Assembly: GCA_020639235.1 (NCBI GenBank)
Contig: JACKHC010000001.1
Span: 2,806,480 to 2,870,479 of the forward strand
From: Phycisphaeraceae bacterium
Lineage (GTDB): Bacteria > Planctomycetota > Phycisphaerae > Phycisphaerales > UBA1924
Length of the DNA: 64,000 nt
Reading direction: 5' to 3'
A program made the translations under genes and the position numbers. Numbering within the stretch: position 1 is the first letter of the stretch; each line of letters begins with the position of its first letter. Positions 17,587 through 26,099 of the stretch are shown one piece after another. Below the pieces are notes generated by a model, which was not told where the DNA came from, ran no database searches, and worked only from the letters and a program-made list of their open reading frames with translations.

Positions 17587-18525
17587 TCAGGACGGGTCCT
17601 TGTCCACATCGGGTCCACGCGGGGCGCGGGTACGGCGGCCCGGCTCCGGGGCCGCCCCGAGGATGGCGATCCAGAGGCGCCGGCGGGGGATCCCCGCTTC
17701 CAGGAGGGCGTTGCAGGCGGCGCGGAGGGTCGAGCCGGTGGTCATGACATCATCGACGACGATGACCGCGCCTTCCTTCCTCCGCTCTCCGCCTTCCCCC
17801 CCACCACTTCCGCTGCCCCTTGCTGCTCCGACGGCCGGAGCGGGCAGCAGGGATTGGATGCGTCTCGGGACTGCGCGGATGGATCCGGAGACATTGGCCT
17901 GGCGGGCGCTGACGGGGATCGAGAGTTGCGATGCGCGGTGTTTGCGCGCCAGTGCGCGGACGACGGGCGCATCGAGTTCACTGGCGACGCCCCGTGCGAG
18001 CGTGAGCGTGTGGTCGATGCCGCGTGAGAGGCGGCGGCGTGTTGAGGTGGGCACGGGGATGACCACGGGGTGCGGGTCGCTCAGGCCGGCGCTGCGGATG
18101 GCGCGCGCGAGTTCGGCACCGAGTGATGCGCCGAGCCAACGGTTGGAGTGGAACTTGACTTCGCGAATCCAGTCGGCGAGGTGCGACTCGTAGGTTGCGA
18201 GGCGCACGGCGAACGACCACGGCGGGCGCTTGTTGCGGCAGTTGGCACAGCCGAACTCATCGGGCTCGTGCGGCCCGATGGAATGGGCGCAGCGCTGGCA
18301 GTATTCGGTGGGCGCATCTGGCGTCCAGCCGGTGTCGGCGATGCGCTGGGCGAGCGGGAGCGAGGTCGGCACGAGGAGGTCGCGCTCGGCGCTGCGGAGC
18401 CATGCGCGCCATCGCGGCTCGGGCGCGGGCTGCGCGGGCGCGGGTGTCGCGGCGACGGAGACCGGCGCGTTTGGAATGGGCGGCCAGGTGAACTTCGCCT
18501 GCGTCGGCTTGGTCTCGGAAGGCAT
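17587..18525 (-). CDS. comF: ComF family phosphoribosyltransferase-like protein
   Basis: A 312-residue ComF-type protein. Its N-terminal part carries a CxxC pair before SIGPHEPDEFGCANCRNKRP, i.e. a four-Cys zinc site, as in many ComF/GntX proteins. The PRPP-binding motif AVIVVDDVMTTGSTLRAA lies near residue 255. The central VVIPVPTSTRRRLSRGIDHT is also diagnostic. ComF takes part in DNA uptake-linked processes in naturally competent bacteria, but in planctomycetes the role is unproven. The start overlaps the upstream TIM-barrel stop by one base (TGATG), so it is translationally coupled. A glycine-rich insert precedes the PRPP motif. Confidence 0.88.
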   Translation of the reverse strand: MPSETKPTQAKFTWPPIPNAPVSVAATPAPAQPAPEPRWRAWLRSAERDLLVPTSLPLAQRIADTGWTPDAPTEYCQRCAHSIGPHEPDEFGCANCRNKRPPWSFAVRLATYESHLADWIREVKFHSNRWLGASLGAELARAIRSAGLSDPHPVVIPVPTSTRRRLSRGIDHTLTLARGVASELDAPVVRALARKHRASQLSIPVSARQANVSGSIRAVPRRIQSLLPAPAVGAARGSGSGGGEGGERRKEGAVIVVDDVMTTGSTLRAACNALLEAGIPRRRLWIAILGAAPEPGRRTRAPRGPDVDKDPS

Positions 18526-19394
18526 CAGGAGACGAGGGGCGCGAGGAGTTTGGCGAGTTTGCCTTCATCGGCGCGGCGTTCGGTGGCGGCTTCGGGCTCG
18601 AAGACCTCGAGCATGCGCGGGACGGCGATATCGAGTTCGTCGAGGAGCGACGCGATGCGGGCCCAGTCGATGGTGCCGTCGCCGGGCATGAGGTGGTTGT
18701 CGGTCTGGCGGTCGTTGTCGTGCATGTGGACATAGCCGATGACGGGCGCGCACTGCTTGAGTGCGGCGTAGACATCGCCGGAGAAGTGGGCGTGGCCGGT
18801 ATCGAAGCACATGCGGATGTTGCGGGAGCCGATGGTTGCGATCATGGAGCCGAGGAGCGGCGCATCGTGCCCGATGGGGACGACGAAGCCCATGTTCTCG
18901 ACGACGAAGACGACGCCCAGTTTGTCTCCCAGATCGGCGAGACGGCGGAGGAAGTCGATGAGGTGCGGGGTGCGCGCGCTCTGGGCCTTCCGGGCTTCGT
19001 CGGGTGGGATCTTCGGGAACTCGTAGGGGGCATCGGGTGTTGTGGGGAGGTGTGCTGCGGGATGGACGACGACGATCGGGCCGCCGAGGTCTTTGGCGAG
19101 TCGGCCTTCGTGTTCGTAGAGGCGAAGGCAGTGCTCCCGGTGCGCGGGGTCCGGCGAGGAGGGGTCGATATCGGAGCCGAAGATGCCGTGCGTCGAGTCG
19201 ATGTTCATGCCGACGCGCCGGAAGGTATCGAGGACCTGTTTGACGGTGGGCTTGTTGTCGCGGTTGTAATAGAACTGCGCTGAGGTGCAGCCGATGCGTT
19301 TGTAGGCGAGGAGGAATCGATCGGGATCGAAGTTGAAGCCGAACGGCGCGACGGTGGAGAGCACCCTGGACGAGGCGCGGCTGGCTTCACCCAT
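18525..19394 (-). CDS. Sugar phosphate isomerase/epimerase-like TIM barrel
   Basis: A 289-residue xylose-isomerase-like/AP-endonuclease-2 family TIM barrel. Visible metal-site segments are VVFVVENMG (Glu), MCFDTGHAHFSGDVYAAL (Asp and His) and VHMHDNDRQTDNHLMPGDGT (His-x-His). These match sugar phosphate isomerases/epimerases of unknown substrate. It is the third gene of a minus-strand operon: it starts 8 bp inside mcsB and ends one base inside comF. The substrate cannot be inferred from context, which mixes protein arginine phosphorylation and ComF. Confidence 0.85.
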   Translation of the reverse strand: MGEASRASSRVLSTVAPFGFNFDPDRFLLAYKRIGCTSAQFYYNRDNKPTVKQVLDTFRRVGMNIDSTHGIFGSDIDPSSPDPAHREHCLRLYEHEGRLAKDLGGPIVVVHPAAHLPTTPDAPYEFPKIPPDEARKAQSARTPHLIDFLRRLADLGDKLGVVFVVENMGFVVPIGHDAPLLGSMIATIGSRNIRMCFDTGHAHFSGDVYAALKQCAPVIGYVHMHDNDRQTDNHLMPGDGTIDWARIASLLDELDIAVPRMLEVFEPEAATERRADEGKLAKLLAPLVS

Positions 19395-20448
19395 GGTTGG
19401 GTTCCTTGAGTGCGTTGCGGATGAGTGCCGCGCGTTCGATTCGTCGTTCGCGCTGGCTCATGTTGCGTTTATGGGTGCGCTGGAGATGCGCGGTCTGGAC
19501 ATTGAGGATGAGATTATGGAGCGTGGCGAGGGGGACATCATTGATGAGGGAGGAGACGATGCCGAGGCGGACGACGCCGAGGAGCGTCATGGCCTCTTCG
19601 ATTTTCATGAGGCGCGCCGAGCGGAGAATGGCCAGGGCGCGGAAGATCTGGTCCTCGAAGAAATAGGGTCGCTTCTGGGCGAGTGTGAGTCGGGCGGAGC
19701 GCTCGAACTCCATGATTCGCGGGACGACGACCTGCTCGAACTGCTGGAGGATCTCGCGTTCGGAGCGGCCCAGCGTGGTCTGGTTGGAGATCTGGTAGAG
19801 GTCTCCGGCGGCTTCGGAGCCTTCGCCAAAGAAGCCGCGGACGGCGAGGTTCATGCCTTTGGCGGCGCGCTTCACTTTCTCGAGGTCGCCCGTGAGGCGG
19901 AGAGCGGGGAGGTGGAGCATGGCGCTGACGCGGAGCCCGGTGCCGACATTGGTGGGGCAGGCGGTGAGGTAGCCGAAGCGGGGTGAGAAGGCGAAATCGG
20001 CGCGCGACTCGATTTTGTCGTCGGCGGTGTTGGCCTGTTCGAACGCGTCGGTGAGGTCGAGTCCGGCGCGGATGACCTGGATTCGCAGGTGGTCTTCCTC
20101 GTTGACCATGATGGCGAGGCGTTCGTCGGGGCTGGAGACCGCGACGGCGCGGGGTTGATCGCCCTCGGCGTGATTGGACGAGATGAGGTGGCGTTCGACG
20201 AGGACGCGGCGCTCGGTGTCGGAGAGTTCGGTGATGTCGACCCACATGACTTTGGGCGCGAGGTCGGCGTCGAGGATTTGCGATTGGGCGATGCGGAGGA
20301 TCTGGGCGCGCTCGGAGGTGTCGGCGCGGCCGGTGAATGGGAAGCCGGCGAAGTTGCGCGCGAGTCGGACGCGGGAGGTGATGACGACATCGGAGGCGGG
20401 CGCATCGCAGCGGAGCCACTCGATGGGCTGGTCGGCCTCGTGGGTCAT
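19387..20448 (-). CDS. mcsB: Protein arginine kinase McsB
   Basis: A 353-residue ATP:guanido phosphotransferase. DVVITSRVRLARNFAGFPF near the start, MVNEEDHLRIQVIRAG, and the signature GYLTACPTNVGTGLRVSAML with the catalytic-loop Cys are all present. DQIFRALAILRSARLMKIEE near the end is also family-specific. McsB phosphorylates arginines and marks proteins for ClpCP in Firmicutes. It overlaps mcsA by four bases (ATGA) and the following TIM-barrel gene by eight, so the operon is tightly coupled. Neither clpC nor ctsR is in the window, unlike the Bacillus ctsR-mcsA-mcsB-clpC order. Confidence 0.93.
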   Translation of the reverse strand: MTHEADQPIEWLRCDAPASDVVITSRVRLARNFAGFPFTGRADTSERAQILRIAQSQILDADLAPKVMWVDITELSDTERRVLVERHLISSNHAEGDQPRAVAVSSPDERLAIMVNEEDHLRIQVIRAGLDLTDAFEQANTADDKIESRADFAFSPRFGYLTACPTNVGTGLRVSAMLHLPALRLTGDLEKVKRAAKGMNLAVRGFFGEGSEAAGDLYQISNQTTLGRSEREILQQFEQVVVPRIMEFERSARLTLAQKRPYFFEDQIFRALAILRSARLMKIEEAMTLLGVVRLGIVSSLINDVPLATLHNLILNVQTAHLQRTHKRNMSQRERRIERAALIRNALKEPNHG

Positions 20449-21020
20449 GGCGCTTCCCTGCCGTCATCGCCGCCGCACGCGTTCTGCGGGTCCGGCGTGT
20501 CGCTGGAGGGCGCGACGGGCTCTCCGGTCTGAATGATCTGATCGCGGAGCGAGGCGGCGCGTTCGTACTGCTCGGCCTGGATTGCGTCGTGGAGTTGGCG
20601 GCGGAGGAGGGCGATGCGTTCGTGCCGATCGACGGTGGCGCCGGCGCGGCGGGGTGTCTTGCCGGAGTGGTGGGTGGCGCCCTGCTGCATGCGTTCGATG
20701 AGTGGCGCGAGGGCGTCGGCGAAACTGGTGTAGCAGGACGGACACCCGAGGAGCCCGGACTGTTTGAACTGGGCGAGCGTGATGCCGCAGACGGGGCAGG
20801 GTTTGGCGCGGGGGGACTGTGCGGATTGTTTCTTGGCGGCGGCGCCGTGGGACATGACGAACTTGGTGATGAGTTCGTTGATGGGGGCGTGGGGTCCGGC
20901 GACGAGTCCCTCTTCGCGGGCGCACTCCTGGCAGAGGTTGCGCTCGACCTTCTCGCCGGCGTGGACGGTGACTTCGTGCACGGTGGCGGGTTTGCCGCAT
21001 CTGTCGCACTGGTGAGACAT
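20445..21020 (-). CDS. mcsA: McsA, zinc-binding activator of McsB with UVR motif
   Basis: A 191-residue protein with CxxC zinc sites CDRC/CQEC (residues about 4-33) and CPVC/CPSC (about 68-93), then a UVR-type helix near the C-terminus (RIALLRRQLHDAIQAEQYER followed by AASLRDQI). This is the McsA layout; McsA activates McsB. The ATG at 21020 is chosen because the first zinc site starts at residue 4 and upstream sequence is low-complexity. It follows kdsA by 55 bp and overlaps mcsB by ATGA. Confidence 0.9.
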   Translation of the reverse strand: MSHQCDRCGKPATVHEVTVHAGEKVERNLCQECAREEGLVAGPHAPINELITKFVMSHGAAAKKQSAQSPRAKPCPVCGITLAQFKQSGLLGCPSCYTSFADALAPLIERMQQGATHHSGKTPRRAGATVDRHERIALLRRQLHDAIQAEQYERAASLRDQIIQTGEPVAPSSDTPDPQNACGGDDGREAP

Positions 21021-21075
21021 CGCGCTTGAGTGTAGCGCGTGAAGGGGATGCGTGCCAGAGGGAATGCTCGGGGGA

Positions 21076-21933
21076 TTACCCGCAAACGGCCTTGCGGATG
21101 GCTGCGAGCGATCTGATGAGCGCGGGCGCTTCGTCGAGCGCGAGCATGGTGGAGGCGTCGCTCTGCGCATTGCGCGGATCGGGGTGGCACTCGAGGAAGA
21201 CGGCGTGGACGCCCGCGGCTACGGCGGCGCGGGCGAGGAGGGGGACGCGCTCGGGTCGGCCGCCGGTTGTCGAGGAAGCGCCGGGGAGTTGGGCGGAATG
21301 GGTCGCGTCGAAACAGACGGGGCAGGCGTTGGCGGCGTCGCCGAGTTCCATGAGGTCCCCCATGCCGATGAAGTCGTTGACGAGGCGGTGGTAGCCGAAA
21401 AAGGTTCCTCGCTCGGTGAGGATGATGTTGGCGCACCCGGCGGACTCGACCTTCGCGACGGGCCCTACCATTTCCTGCGGGGAGAGGAACTGTCCCTTCT
21501 TGATGTTGACGGCGCGGTTGTGGGATTGGGCGGCGCGAGCGACGGCGAGGAGGAGGTCGGTCTGGCGGCAGAGGAAGGCGGGGATCTGGAGGAGGTCGGC
21601 GACCGCGGCGACGGCCTCGGCCTGAGCAGGCTCGTGGATGTCCGTCGTGACGGGGACGGCGAGTTCCTCGCGGATATAGGCGAGGGTTTCGAGGCCGGCG
21701 GCGAGGCCCGGGCCGCGGGATGAGGAGATGGATGTGCGGTTGGCCTTGTCGAAGGAGGCCTTGAAGATGTAGGGGAGGCCGAGTTGGTCGCAGCAGGCCT
21801 TGAGGGTGCGTGCGATGTCGAGGGCGAGGGCCTTGGACTCGAGGACGCAGGGGCCGGCGATGATGGCGAGGGGGCGGCCTGAGCCGATCTGGATCGGGGC
21901 TGCGGGCCCGTTGATGGTGCAGGTTCTGGGCAT
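21076..21933 (-). CDS. kdsA: 3-deoxy-8-phosphooctulonate synthase (KDO8P synthase)
   Basis: A 285-residue KdsA that condenses PEP with arabinose 5-phosphate to KDO8P for lipopolysaccharide. Hallmarks are LAIIAGPCVLESKALAL, FKASFDKANRTSISSSRGPG, AVNIKKGQFLSPQEM and CFDATHSAQLPG. Its presence argues for KDO-containing surface polysaccharide or LPS in this bacterium. It leads the kdsA-mcsA-mcsB-TIM-comF gene row; the 55-bp gap to mcsA permits a shared transcript. It is divergent from the DUF1444 gene at 22104. Confidence 0.95.
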   Translation of the reverse strand: MPRTCTINGPAAPIQIGSGRPLAIIAGPCVLESKALALDIARTLKACCDQLGLPYIFKASFDKANRTSISSSRGPGLAAGLETLAYIREELAVPVTTDIHEPAQAEAVAAVADLLQIPAFLCRQTDLLLAVARAAQSHNRAVNIKKGQFLSPQEMVGPVAKVESAGCANIILTERGTFFGYHRLVNDFIGMGDLMELGDAANACPVCFDATHSAQLPGASSTTGGRPERVPLLARAAVAAGVHAVFLECHPDPRNAQSDASTMLALDEAPALIRSLAAIRKAVCG

Positions 21934-22103
21934 GTCGGAAGGGTACCCGAGAAGTTCCCGGACTCTCGGGGCGCGGGATTCGGGTTCCAGATGGGGGTGA
22001 GGGTTGGGATGCGGTGAAGGGGTGGAGGGATCGGGTCGATAGGACCGAATGCCGCGTTTGTGGGTCCAGGGATGGGCCGAGTCACCGAGCTATGGAGTCA
22101 GGG

Positions 22104-22901
22104 ATGGCCAAGATGCCGAAAGAGCCGGAACCGTTCGCCGAGCAGGTGGCAGTGATCCTTCGCCGGATTCACCCGGAGTTGGATGTGCGCCTGACTGGGC
22201 CGAGCGAGATGATCGTGAACGGGCGCCGGCTCGACCTTGAGAATCTGCACCGGCTGGTGACGGCGGATGAGGAACGCGGCGTCGAGATCGTTGAGCAGTA
22301 CCTCGATCACTTGTTTGATGAGGACACGCTGAATGTGACTTCGATGCCGTGGGACGTTGCGAAGACGAAGATCATGCCGCGGATTCAGCCGGAGTCGATC
22401 TTCGAGCACTTGTCGCGCGAGATGGTGGCGCATGTGCCGTTCGTGAACGACACAGTTGTGGTATTCGTGATCGACATGCCGCACATGACGATCTCGGTGA
22501 CGGCGGAGCAGATGGTGCGCTGGCACCTGACGGCGGATGATCTGGAGCAGGTGGCGCGTGAGAATCTGCGTCGGTACACGCCGGAGCTGGAGTTCCGGAT
22601 GCTGGAGAGCGATGAGGGCGGGCGTGCGTTCGTGCTGTCGCTTCAGGACGGGTACGACGCGTCGCGGCTGTTGCTGGATGATCTGTTCCTGCGGATGGCG
22701 CCGGAACTGGGCGGGGACTTCCTTGTTGCGACGCCGAGCCGGGACATGTTCCTGGCGATGAGTCTTGACCCGGAGCCGTTCGTGAACCGTGTGTGCCGCC
22801 GGGTGGATGAGGACTACCACCGGTTGCCTTATCCGATCACGAACCGGTTGTTCTACGTGACGCGGGACGGCGTTGCGGGGACGGAACTCAAAGCTGCCTG
22901 A
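22104..22901 (+). CDS. DUF1444-like protein of unknown function
   Basis: A 265-residue soluble protein. It fits the DUF1444 pattern: an N-terminal helix region (EQVAVILRRIHPELDVRLTG), LENLHRLVTADEERGVEIVE, the central PRIQPESIFEHL and a C-terminal GGDFLVATPSRDMFLAM stretch. The family's role is unknown. ATG 22104 is preferred over 22092 because GTCAGGG gives it a ribosome site. It is followed by CTCTGTG-type and family A repeats before the trpG-like gene. Confidence 0.7.
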   Translation: MAKMPKEPEPFAEQVAVILRRIHPELDVRLTGPSEMIVNGRRLDLENLHRLVTADEERGVEIVEQYLDHLFDEDTLNVTSMPWDVAKTKIMPRIQPESIFEHLSREMVAHVPFVNDTVVVFVIDMPHMTISVTAEQMVRWHLTADDLEQVARENLRRYTPELEFRMLESDEGGRAFVLSLQDGYDASRLLLDDLFLRMAPELGGDFLVATPSRDMFLAMSLDPEPFVNRVCRRVDEDYHRLPYPITNRLFYVTRDGVAGTELKAA

Positions 22902-22907
22902 CAGCAG

Positions 22908-22985
22908 TGAGCACAGAGCACAGAGACCCCCTCCGTCTCTCGCTTCGCTTGAGACACCTCCCCCGCTGGCGGCGGGGGAGGAAGC
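22908..22985. repeat. Family E GAGCACAGAG repeat next to family A copy 4
   Basis: GAGCACAGAGCACAGAG (22908-22926) is the reverse of the CTCTGTG blocks in module X. Immediately after it lies a family A element in reverse orientation (22926-22985): GACCCCCTCCG, a TCTC/GAGA hairpin and CCTCCCCCGC/GCGGGGGAGG. Confidence 0.6.
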
Positions 22986-23005
22986 GTGCGGTACGATGCT
23001 GTCCG

Positions 23006-23647
23006 ATGATTCTGTTGATCGACAACTACGACTCGTTCACATGGAACCTGGTGCAGCGGTTCGGGGAGATCGACCCGACGCTTGACCTGCGCGTGGTGCG
23101 GAATGACAAAATCACGGTGGATGAGGCGCGGGGGATGAAGGGGCTGCGGGGGGTCATCATCTCGCCGGGGCCGTGCACGCCGGACGAGGCGGGTGTGTCG
23201 AAGGACTTCGTGAGCGCGATGGCGGGCGAGGTGCCGATGCTTGGGGTGTGCCTCGGGCATCAGTGCATGGGCCAGATGCACGGGATGCGCGTGGTTCGGC
23301 ACACGAAGATCATGCACGGCAAGACGAGCCCGGTGCATCACGACGGGAGGGGCATCTACCGTGGGATGAGCGATCCGTTTGTCGCGACGCGGTATCACTC
23401 GCTGGTTGTGCTGACGGGCGATGCGGTGCCGCACGGGTGGGAGGTTTCGGCGTGGACGAAGGATGTGCTTGCTGACGGGAGCGAGGCGCGGGTGGTGATG
23501 GGGCTGCGGCGGGTCGGGCGGGCGGGTGAGGCGCCGATGGAGGGTGTGCAGTTTCATCCGGAGTCGTTCCTGACGGAGGAGGGGCCGCGGTTGCTGGGCA
23601 ACTTTCTGGCGATGGTGCGCGAGTGGGACGGTGCGGCGACGGCGTGA
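23006..23647 (+). CDS. trpG: Glutamine amidotransferase, anthranilate/aminodeoxychorismate synthase component II (TrpG/PabA)
   Basis: A 213-residue class I glutamine amidotransferase. The start MILLIDNYDSFTWNLVQ, the oxyanion strand GVIISPGPCTPDEAG, the nucleophile loop MLGVCLGHQCMGQ with its catalytic Cys, and the His/Glu motif GVQFHPESFLTEEG are complete. It supplies ammonia to the TrpE or PabB synthase; sequence alone does not separate the two. No trpE/pabB neighbour is present; trpF lies 1.3 kb away on the opposite strand. The start follows the repeat at 22926-22985. Confidence 0.9.
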   Translation: MILLIDNYDSFTWNLVQRFGEIDPTLDLRVVRNDKITVDEARGMKGLRGVIISPGPCTPDEAGVSKDFVSAMAGEVPMLGVCLGHQCMGQMHGMRVVRHTKIMHGKTSPVHHDGRGIYRGMSDPFVATRYHSLVVLTGDAVPHGWEVSAWTKDVLADGSEARVVMGLRRVGRAGEAPMEGVQFHPESFLTEEGPRLLGNFLAMVREWDGAATA

Positions 23648-23687
23648 CGGGTATGCTGCTCGTCGAACCTGTTTGAGGAACTGAGCG

Positions 23688-24107
23688 ATGACGCAGACTG
23701 AGACGACGGTATCGAAGCATCACGCGAAGGGTGTGCTTGCGCAGTCGGACGGCGAGACGATCGTGCTGGCGGTGCCGGAGACGAGTTACCAGTTGCGCCT
23801 GGTTGTGCTCAAGGCGCCGGGGACGGCGGTGGGGAAGAAGATTTCGGGCGTGATTCGCGTGCAGGCGCGCCGCATCGACAAGGTGGGGTCGGGCGGGCGG
23901 TACATCGAGCCGGTGGCGGGGCGGCCGCGGCGGGTGCAGGGATCGGTTCTCAGTGTGAATGCGGCGGACGGGACCTTAGTGATGAGCGCGGGCGTGCCTG
24001 TGGTTGTGAAGCCGATGGATGCGCGGCAGAAGGCGAGCGACTTTGCGCCGGGGGACTTTGTGAGTTTCGATGCGCTGCCGGGGGCGACTTTCACGCCGGC
24101 GGGTTAG
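23688..24107 (+). CDS. Small hypothetical protein, OB-fold-like
   Basis: A 139-residue protein with GAGGAA 7-8 bases before ATG 23688. It is rich in beta-forming residues (GVLAQSDGETIVLAVPETSY; RVQGSVLSVNAADGTLVMSA) and has paired VQ/V-G turns, suggesting two repeats of a small beta barrel. There is no signal peptide, membrane segment or known domain. It follows the trpG-like gene by 40 bp in the same direction and may share its transcript. A planctomycete-specific protein is likely, but that is inference. Confidence 0.6.
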   Translation: MTQTETTVSKHHAKGVLAQSDGETIVLAVPETSYQLRLVVLKAPGTAVGKKISGVIRVQARRIDKVGSGGRYIEPVAGRPRRVQGSVLSVNAADGTLVMSAGVPVVVKPMDARQKASDFAPGDFVSFDALPGATFTPAG

Positions 24108-24108
24108 A

Positions 24109-24212
24109 AGAGCACAAAGCACAGAACACAGAGCACAGATCGAAGGCGACCGCCTCTTTCATGCCCTATCGGCTTGACGCCTCCCCCGAAGGCGCGGGCG
24201 AGGAAGCGAAAC
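24109..24212. repeat. Family E microrepeat and degenerate family A element
   Basis: GAGCACAAAGCACAGAACAC followed by AGAGCACAGAT (24109-24140) repeats a near 8-bp unit. The following 24147-24212 keeps CCTCCCCCGAAGG...GCGAGGAAGC but with a weakened hairpin. Non-coding gap between convergent genes. Confidence 0.5.
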
Positions 24213-24282
24213 CACTCGCGGTGAGATGAACAGGGCTCACTTGGCTTCGCCAAGATGAGTCAGGGCACCCGATGGATGGCGA

Positions 24283-24924
24283 TCACTCTTGGGCGTCGGC
24301 GCGGCGGACGGCGGCGCAGAAGTCGGCGAGTTTGCGGGGGTCTTTGACGCCGGGTTCGGACTCTACGCCTGAGGAGACATCGACGGCGTAGGGGCGGACG
24401 GTGCGCACGGCTTGTGCGACATTCTGCGGATCGAGTCCCCCCGCGATGATGAGGGGGTGGTCGCTGGAGTCGGCGACCTGCGCGAGGGCGTTCCAGTCGA
24501 AGGTGGTGCCTTGGCCGCCTGAGGAGCCGTCGATGAGGAGGGCGGTGATCTCGGCGATGCGGCTCCACTTCAACAGTTCGGACTCGATCGTTGCGGGGTC
24601 GAAGCGAACGGCCTTGATGACATCGGGCCCGGCGTCGCGCACCAGTGGTTCGGGTTCGTTGCCGTGGAGTTGGATGATGTCGAAGGGGAAGTCCTCGCGC
24701 GCGGTGTCGAGCGTTTCGAGGGAAGGGTTGACGAAGAGGCCGACGGTTGTGATGAAGGGCGGGAGCGCGGAGGCGATGTCCCACGCGGCGTCGGGCTCGA
24801 TGAAGCGCGGTGAAGCGGGCGCGAAGACGAATCCGAGGGCATCGGCGCCGGCTTCGACGGCGCACCACGCGGCGTCGGGGGATGTGATGCCGCAGATCTT
24901 GATGCGGGTGCGGTGCAGAGTCAC
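24283..24924 (-). CDS. trpF: Phosphoribosylanthranilate isomerase TrpF
   Basis: A 213-residue TIM barrel of tryptophan synthesis. Catalytic Cys and Asp environments are visible in RIKICGITSPDAAWCAVEAG and ALLIDGSSGGQGTTFDW; ADALGFVFAPASPRFIEPD, FDIIQLHGNE and PLIIAGGLDPQNVAQAV are the other expected loops. It overlaps the upstream rhomboid gene by four bases (ATGA), so it is coupled to it, an unusual partner for a biosynthetic enzyme. Confidence 0.93.
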   Translation of the reverse strand: MTLHRTRIKICGITSPDAAWCAVEAGADALGFVFAPASPRFIEPDAAWDIASALPPFITTVGLFVNPSLETLDTAREDFPFDIIQLHGNEPEPLVRDAGPDVIKAVRFDPATIESELLKWSRIAEITALLIDGSSGGQGTTFDWNALAQVADSSDHPLIIAGGLDPQNVAQAVRTVRPYAVDVSSGVESEPGVKDPRKLADFCAAVRRADAQE

Positions 24925-26093
24925 GCGATTTCCTCTCTGAGTTGGTCTGCGAGAGATTGAGCGGACTCGTCGAGGTGCGCGGTGCGGAGTTCTTCGAGGA
25001 GTCTGGAAGCGCGGATGGGGTCGTTGAGGTAGCGGGCGCTGAAAAGGGCGATCATGAGTTTGAGTCGGGGCGTCTCGCGGTCGGTGGGGAAGCGCGCGAT
25101 GAAGCGGTCGTAGGCGGCGACGGCCTCGGTGTGGCGCGACTCCGTGGCGAGGTGATTCGCGATGACGAGCTGCGCATCGCGGTTCATGGTTGCGTCGGCG
25201 TCCTTGTCGAGTAGTGCGATGTATTTGTCGGTGGCGCGAGCGATCTCACCTGTGGCGATGAGCGAGGAGACTTCGGCGCGGGCGGTTGTGATGGCGTCGT
25301 CGGGTGCGGCGCGCTTTGACTTGCCCGATGCTGCTCCGACTCTGGACTGGCTCGGGAGGTCGGCGCGCCAGGGGGAGGTCTTGTGTGTGAGGGCTTTGAA
25401 GTCGCGGCGGCGTTTGGCCTGACGACCGATGGAGAAGAGGTCGAAGGGTTCGCGGGGGATGGCGTGGAGCCAGAGGAGGGTGATGGGGATGGAGGCACCG
25501 AAGATGTAGCCGCCGATGTGCGCCATGTACGCGACACCGCTGCCTTCGCCGCCACCGAGTCCCTGGAAGAAAAGGTCGCGCGCGATGGCGAAGGCGATGA
25601 ACCACCATGAAGGGATGGAGTAGACGCCGATGATGAAGAAGAACAGCAGGACGCGGATGTGCGTGAGGGGGAAGAGGACGAGGAAGGCGCCGGTGACGGC
25701 GGAGATGGCCCCGGAGGCGCCGAGGACGGGGAGATCGGAGAAGGCCATGTGGATGGCGCCTGCGGCGACGCCCCCGACGAGGTAGAAGGCGAGGAAGCCG
25801 ACGCGGCCGAAGCGGTCTTCGACGGGCGGGCCGAAGACGAAGAGGAAGAGCATGTTGCCGAGGATGTGCATCCAGTCGGCGTGTAGGAACTGGTAGGTGA
25901 TGAGTTGCCACCAGTGGAAGAGGAAGTCCACGGGGAAGAGCATGAACTTCGCCTGCATGGCGAGGAAACGGTCTTCATCGTTGTGCATCAGCGCGTAACC
26001 GACGATGAAGATGAGGATGTTGATCGCCATCAGCCAGTATGTGATGACTGTCGGCCTGCGGCGCGGGCGGTCTGTGGCGATGGGGATGAACAC
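24921..26093 (-). CDS. Rhomboid family intramembrane serine protease with TPR-like tail
   Basis: A 390-residue membrane protein. Hydrophobic helices start at residue about 20; HADWMHILGNMLFLFVFG matches the rhomboid helix 2 region, SGAISAVTGAFLVLFP contains the catalytic Ser in GASGAIS, and AYMAHIGGYIFGASIPI carries the catalytic His. After about residue 230 a basic linker leads to a soluble helical region (LVIANHLATESRHTEAVAAY; SARYLNDPIRASRLLEEL) resembling tetratricopeptide repeats. Substrates are unknown. It overlaps trpF by ATGA. Confidence 0.85.
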   Translation of the reverse strand: MFIPIATDRPRRRPTVITYWLMAINILIFIVGYALMHNDEDRFLAMQAKFMLFPVDFLFHWWQLITYQFLHADWMHILGNMLFLFVFGPPVEDRFGRVGFLAFYLVGGVAAGAIHMAFSDLPVLGASGAISAVTGAFLVLFPLTHIRVLLFFFIIGVYSIPSWWFIAFAIARDLFFQGLGGGEGSGVAYMAHIGGYIFGASIPITLLWLHAIPREPFDLFSIGRQAKRRRDFKALTHKTSPWRADLPSQSRVGAASGKSKRAAPDDAITTARAEVSSLIATGEIARATDKYIALLDKDADATMNRDAQLVIANHLATESRHTEAVAAYDRFIARFPTDRETPRLKLMIALFSARYLNDPIRASRLLEELRTAHLDESAQSLADQLREEIA

Positions 26094-26099
26094 GGTCGA

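Noticed and set aside
19538..21436. 632-codon minus-strand frame over mcsA/mcsB
   Set aside because: Different frame from the real mcsA and mcsB, low-complexity proline/arginine/threonine text, no motif.
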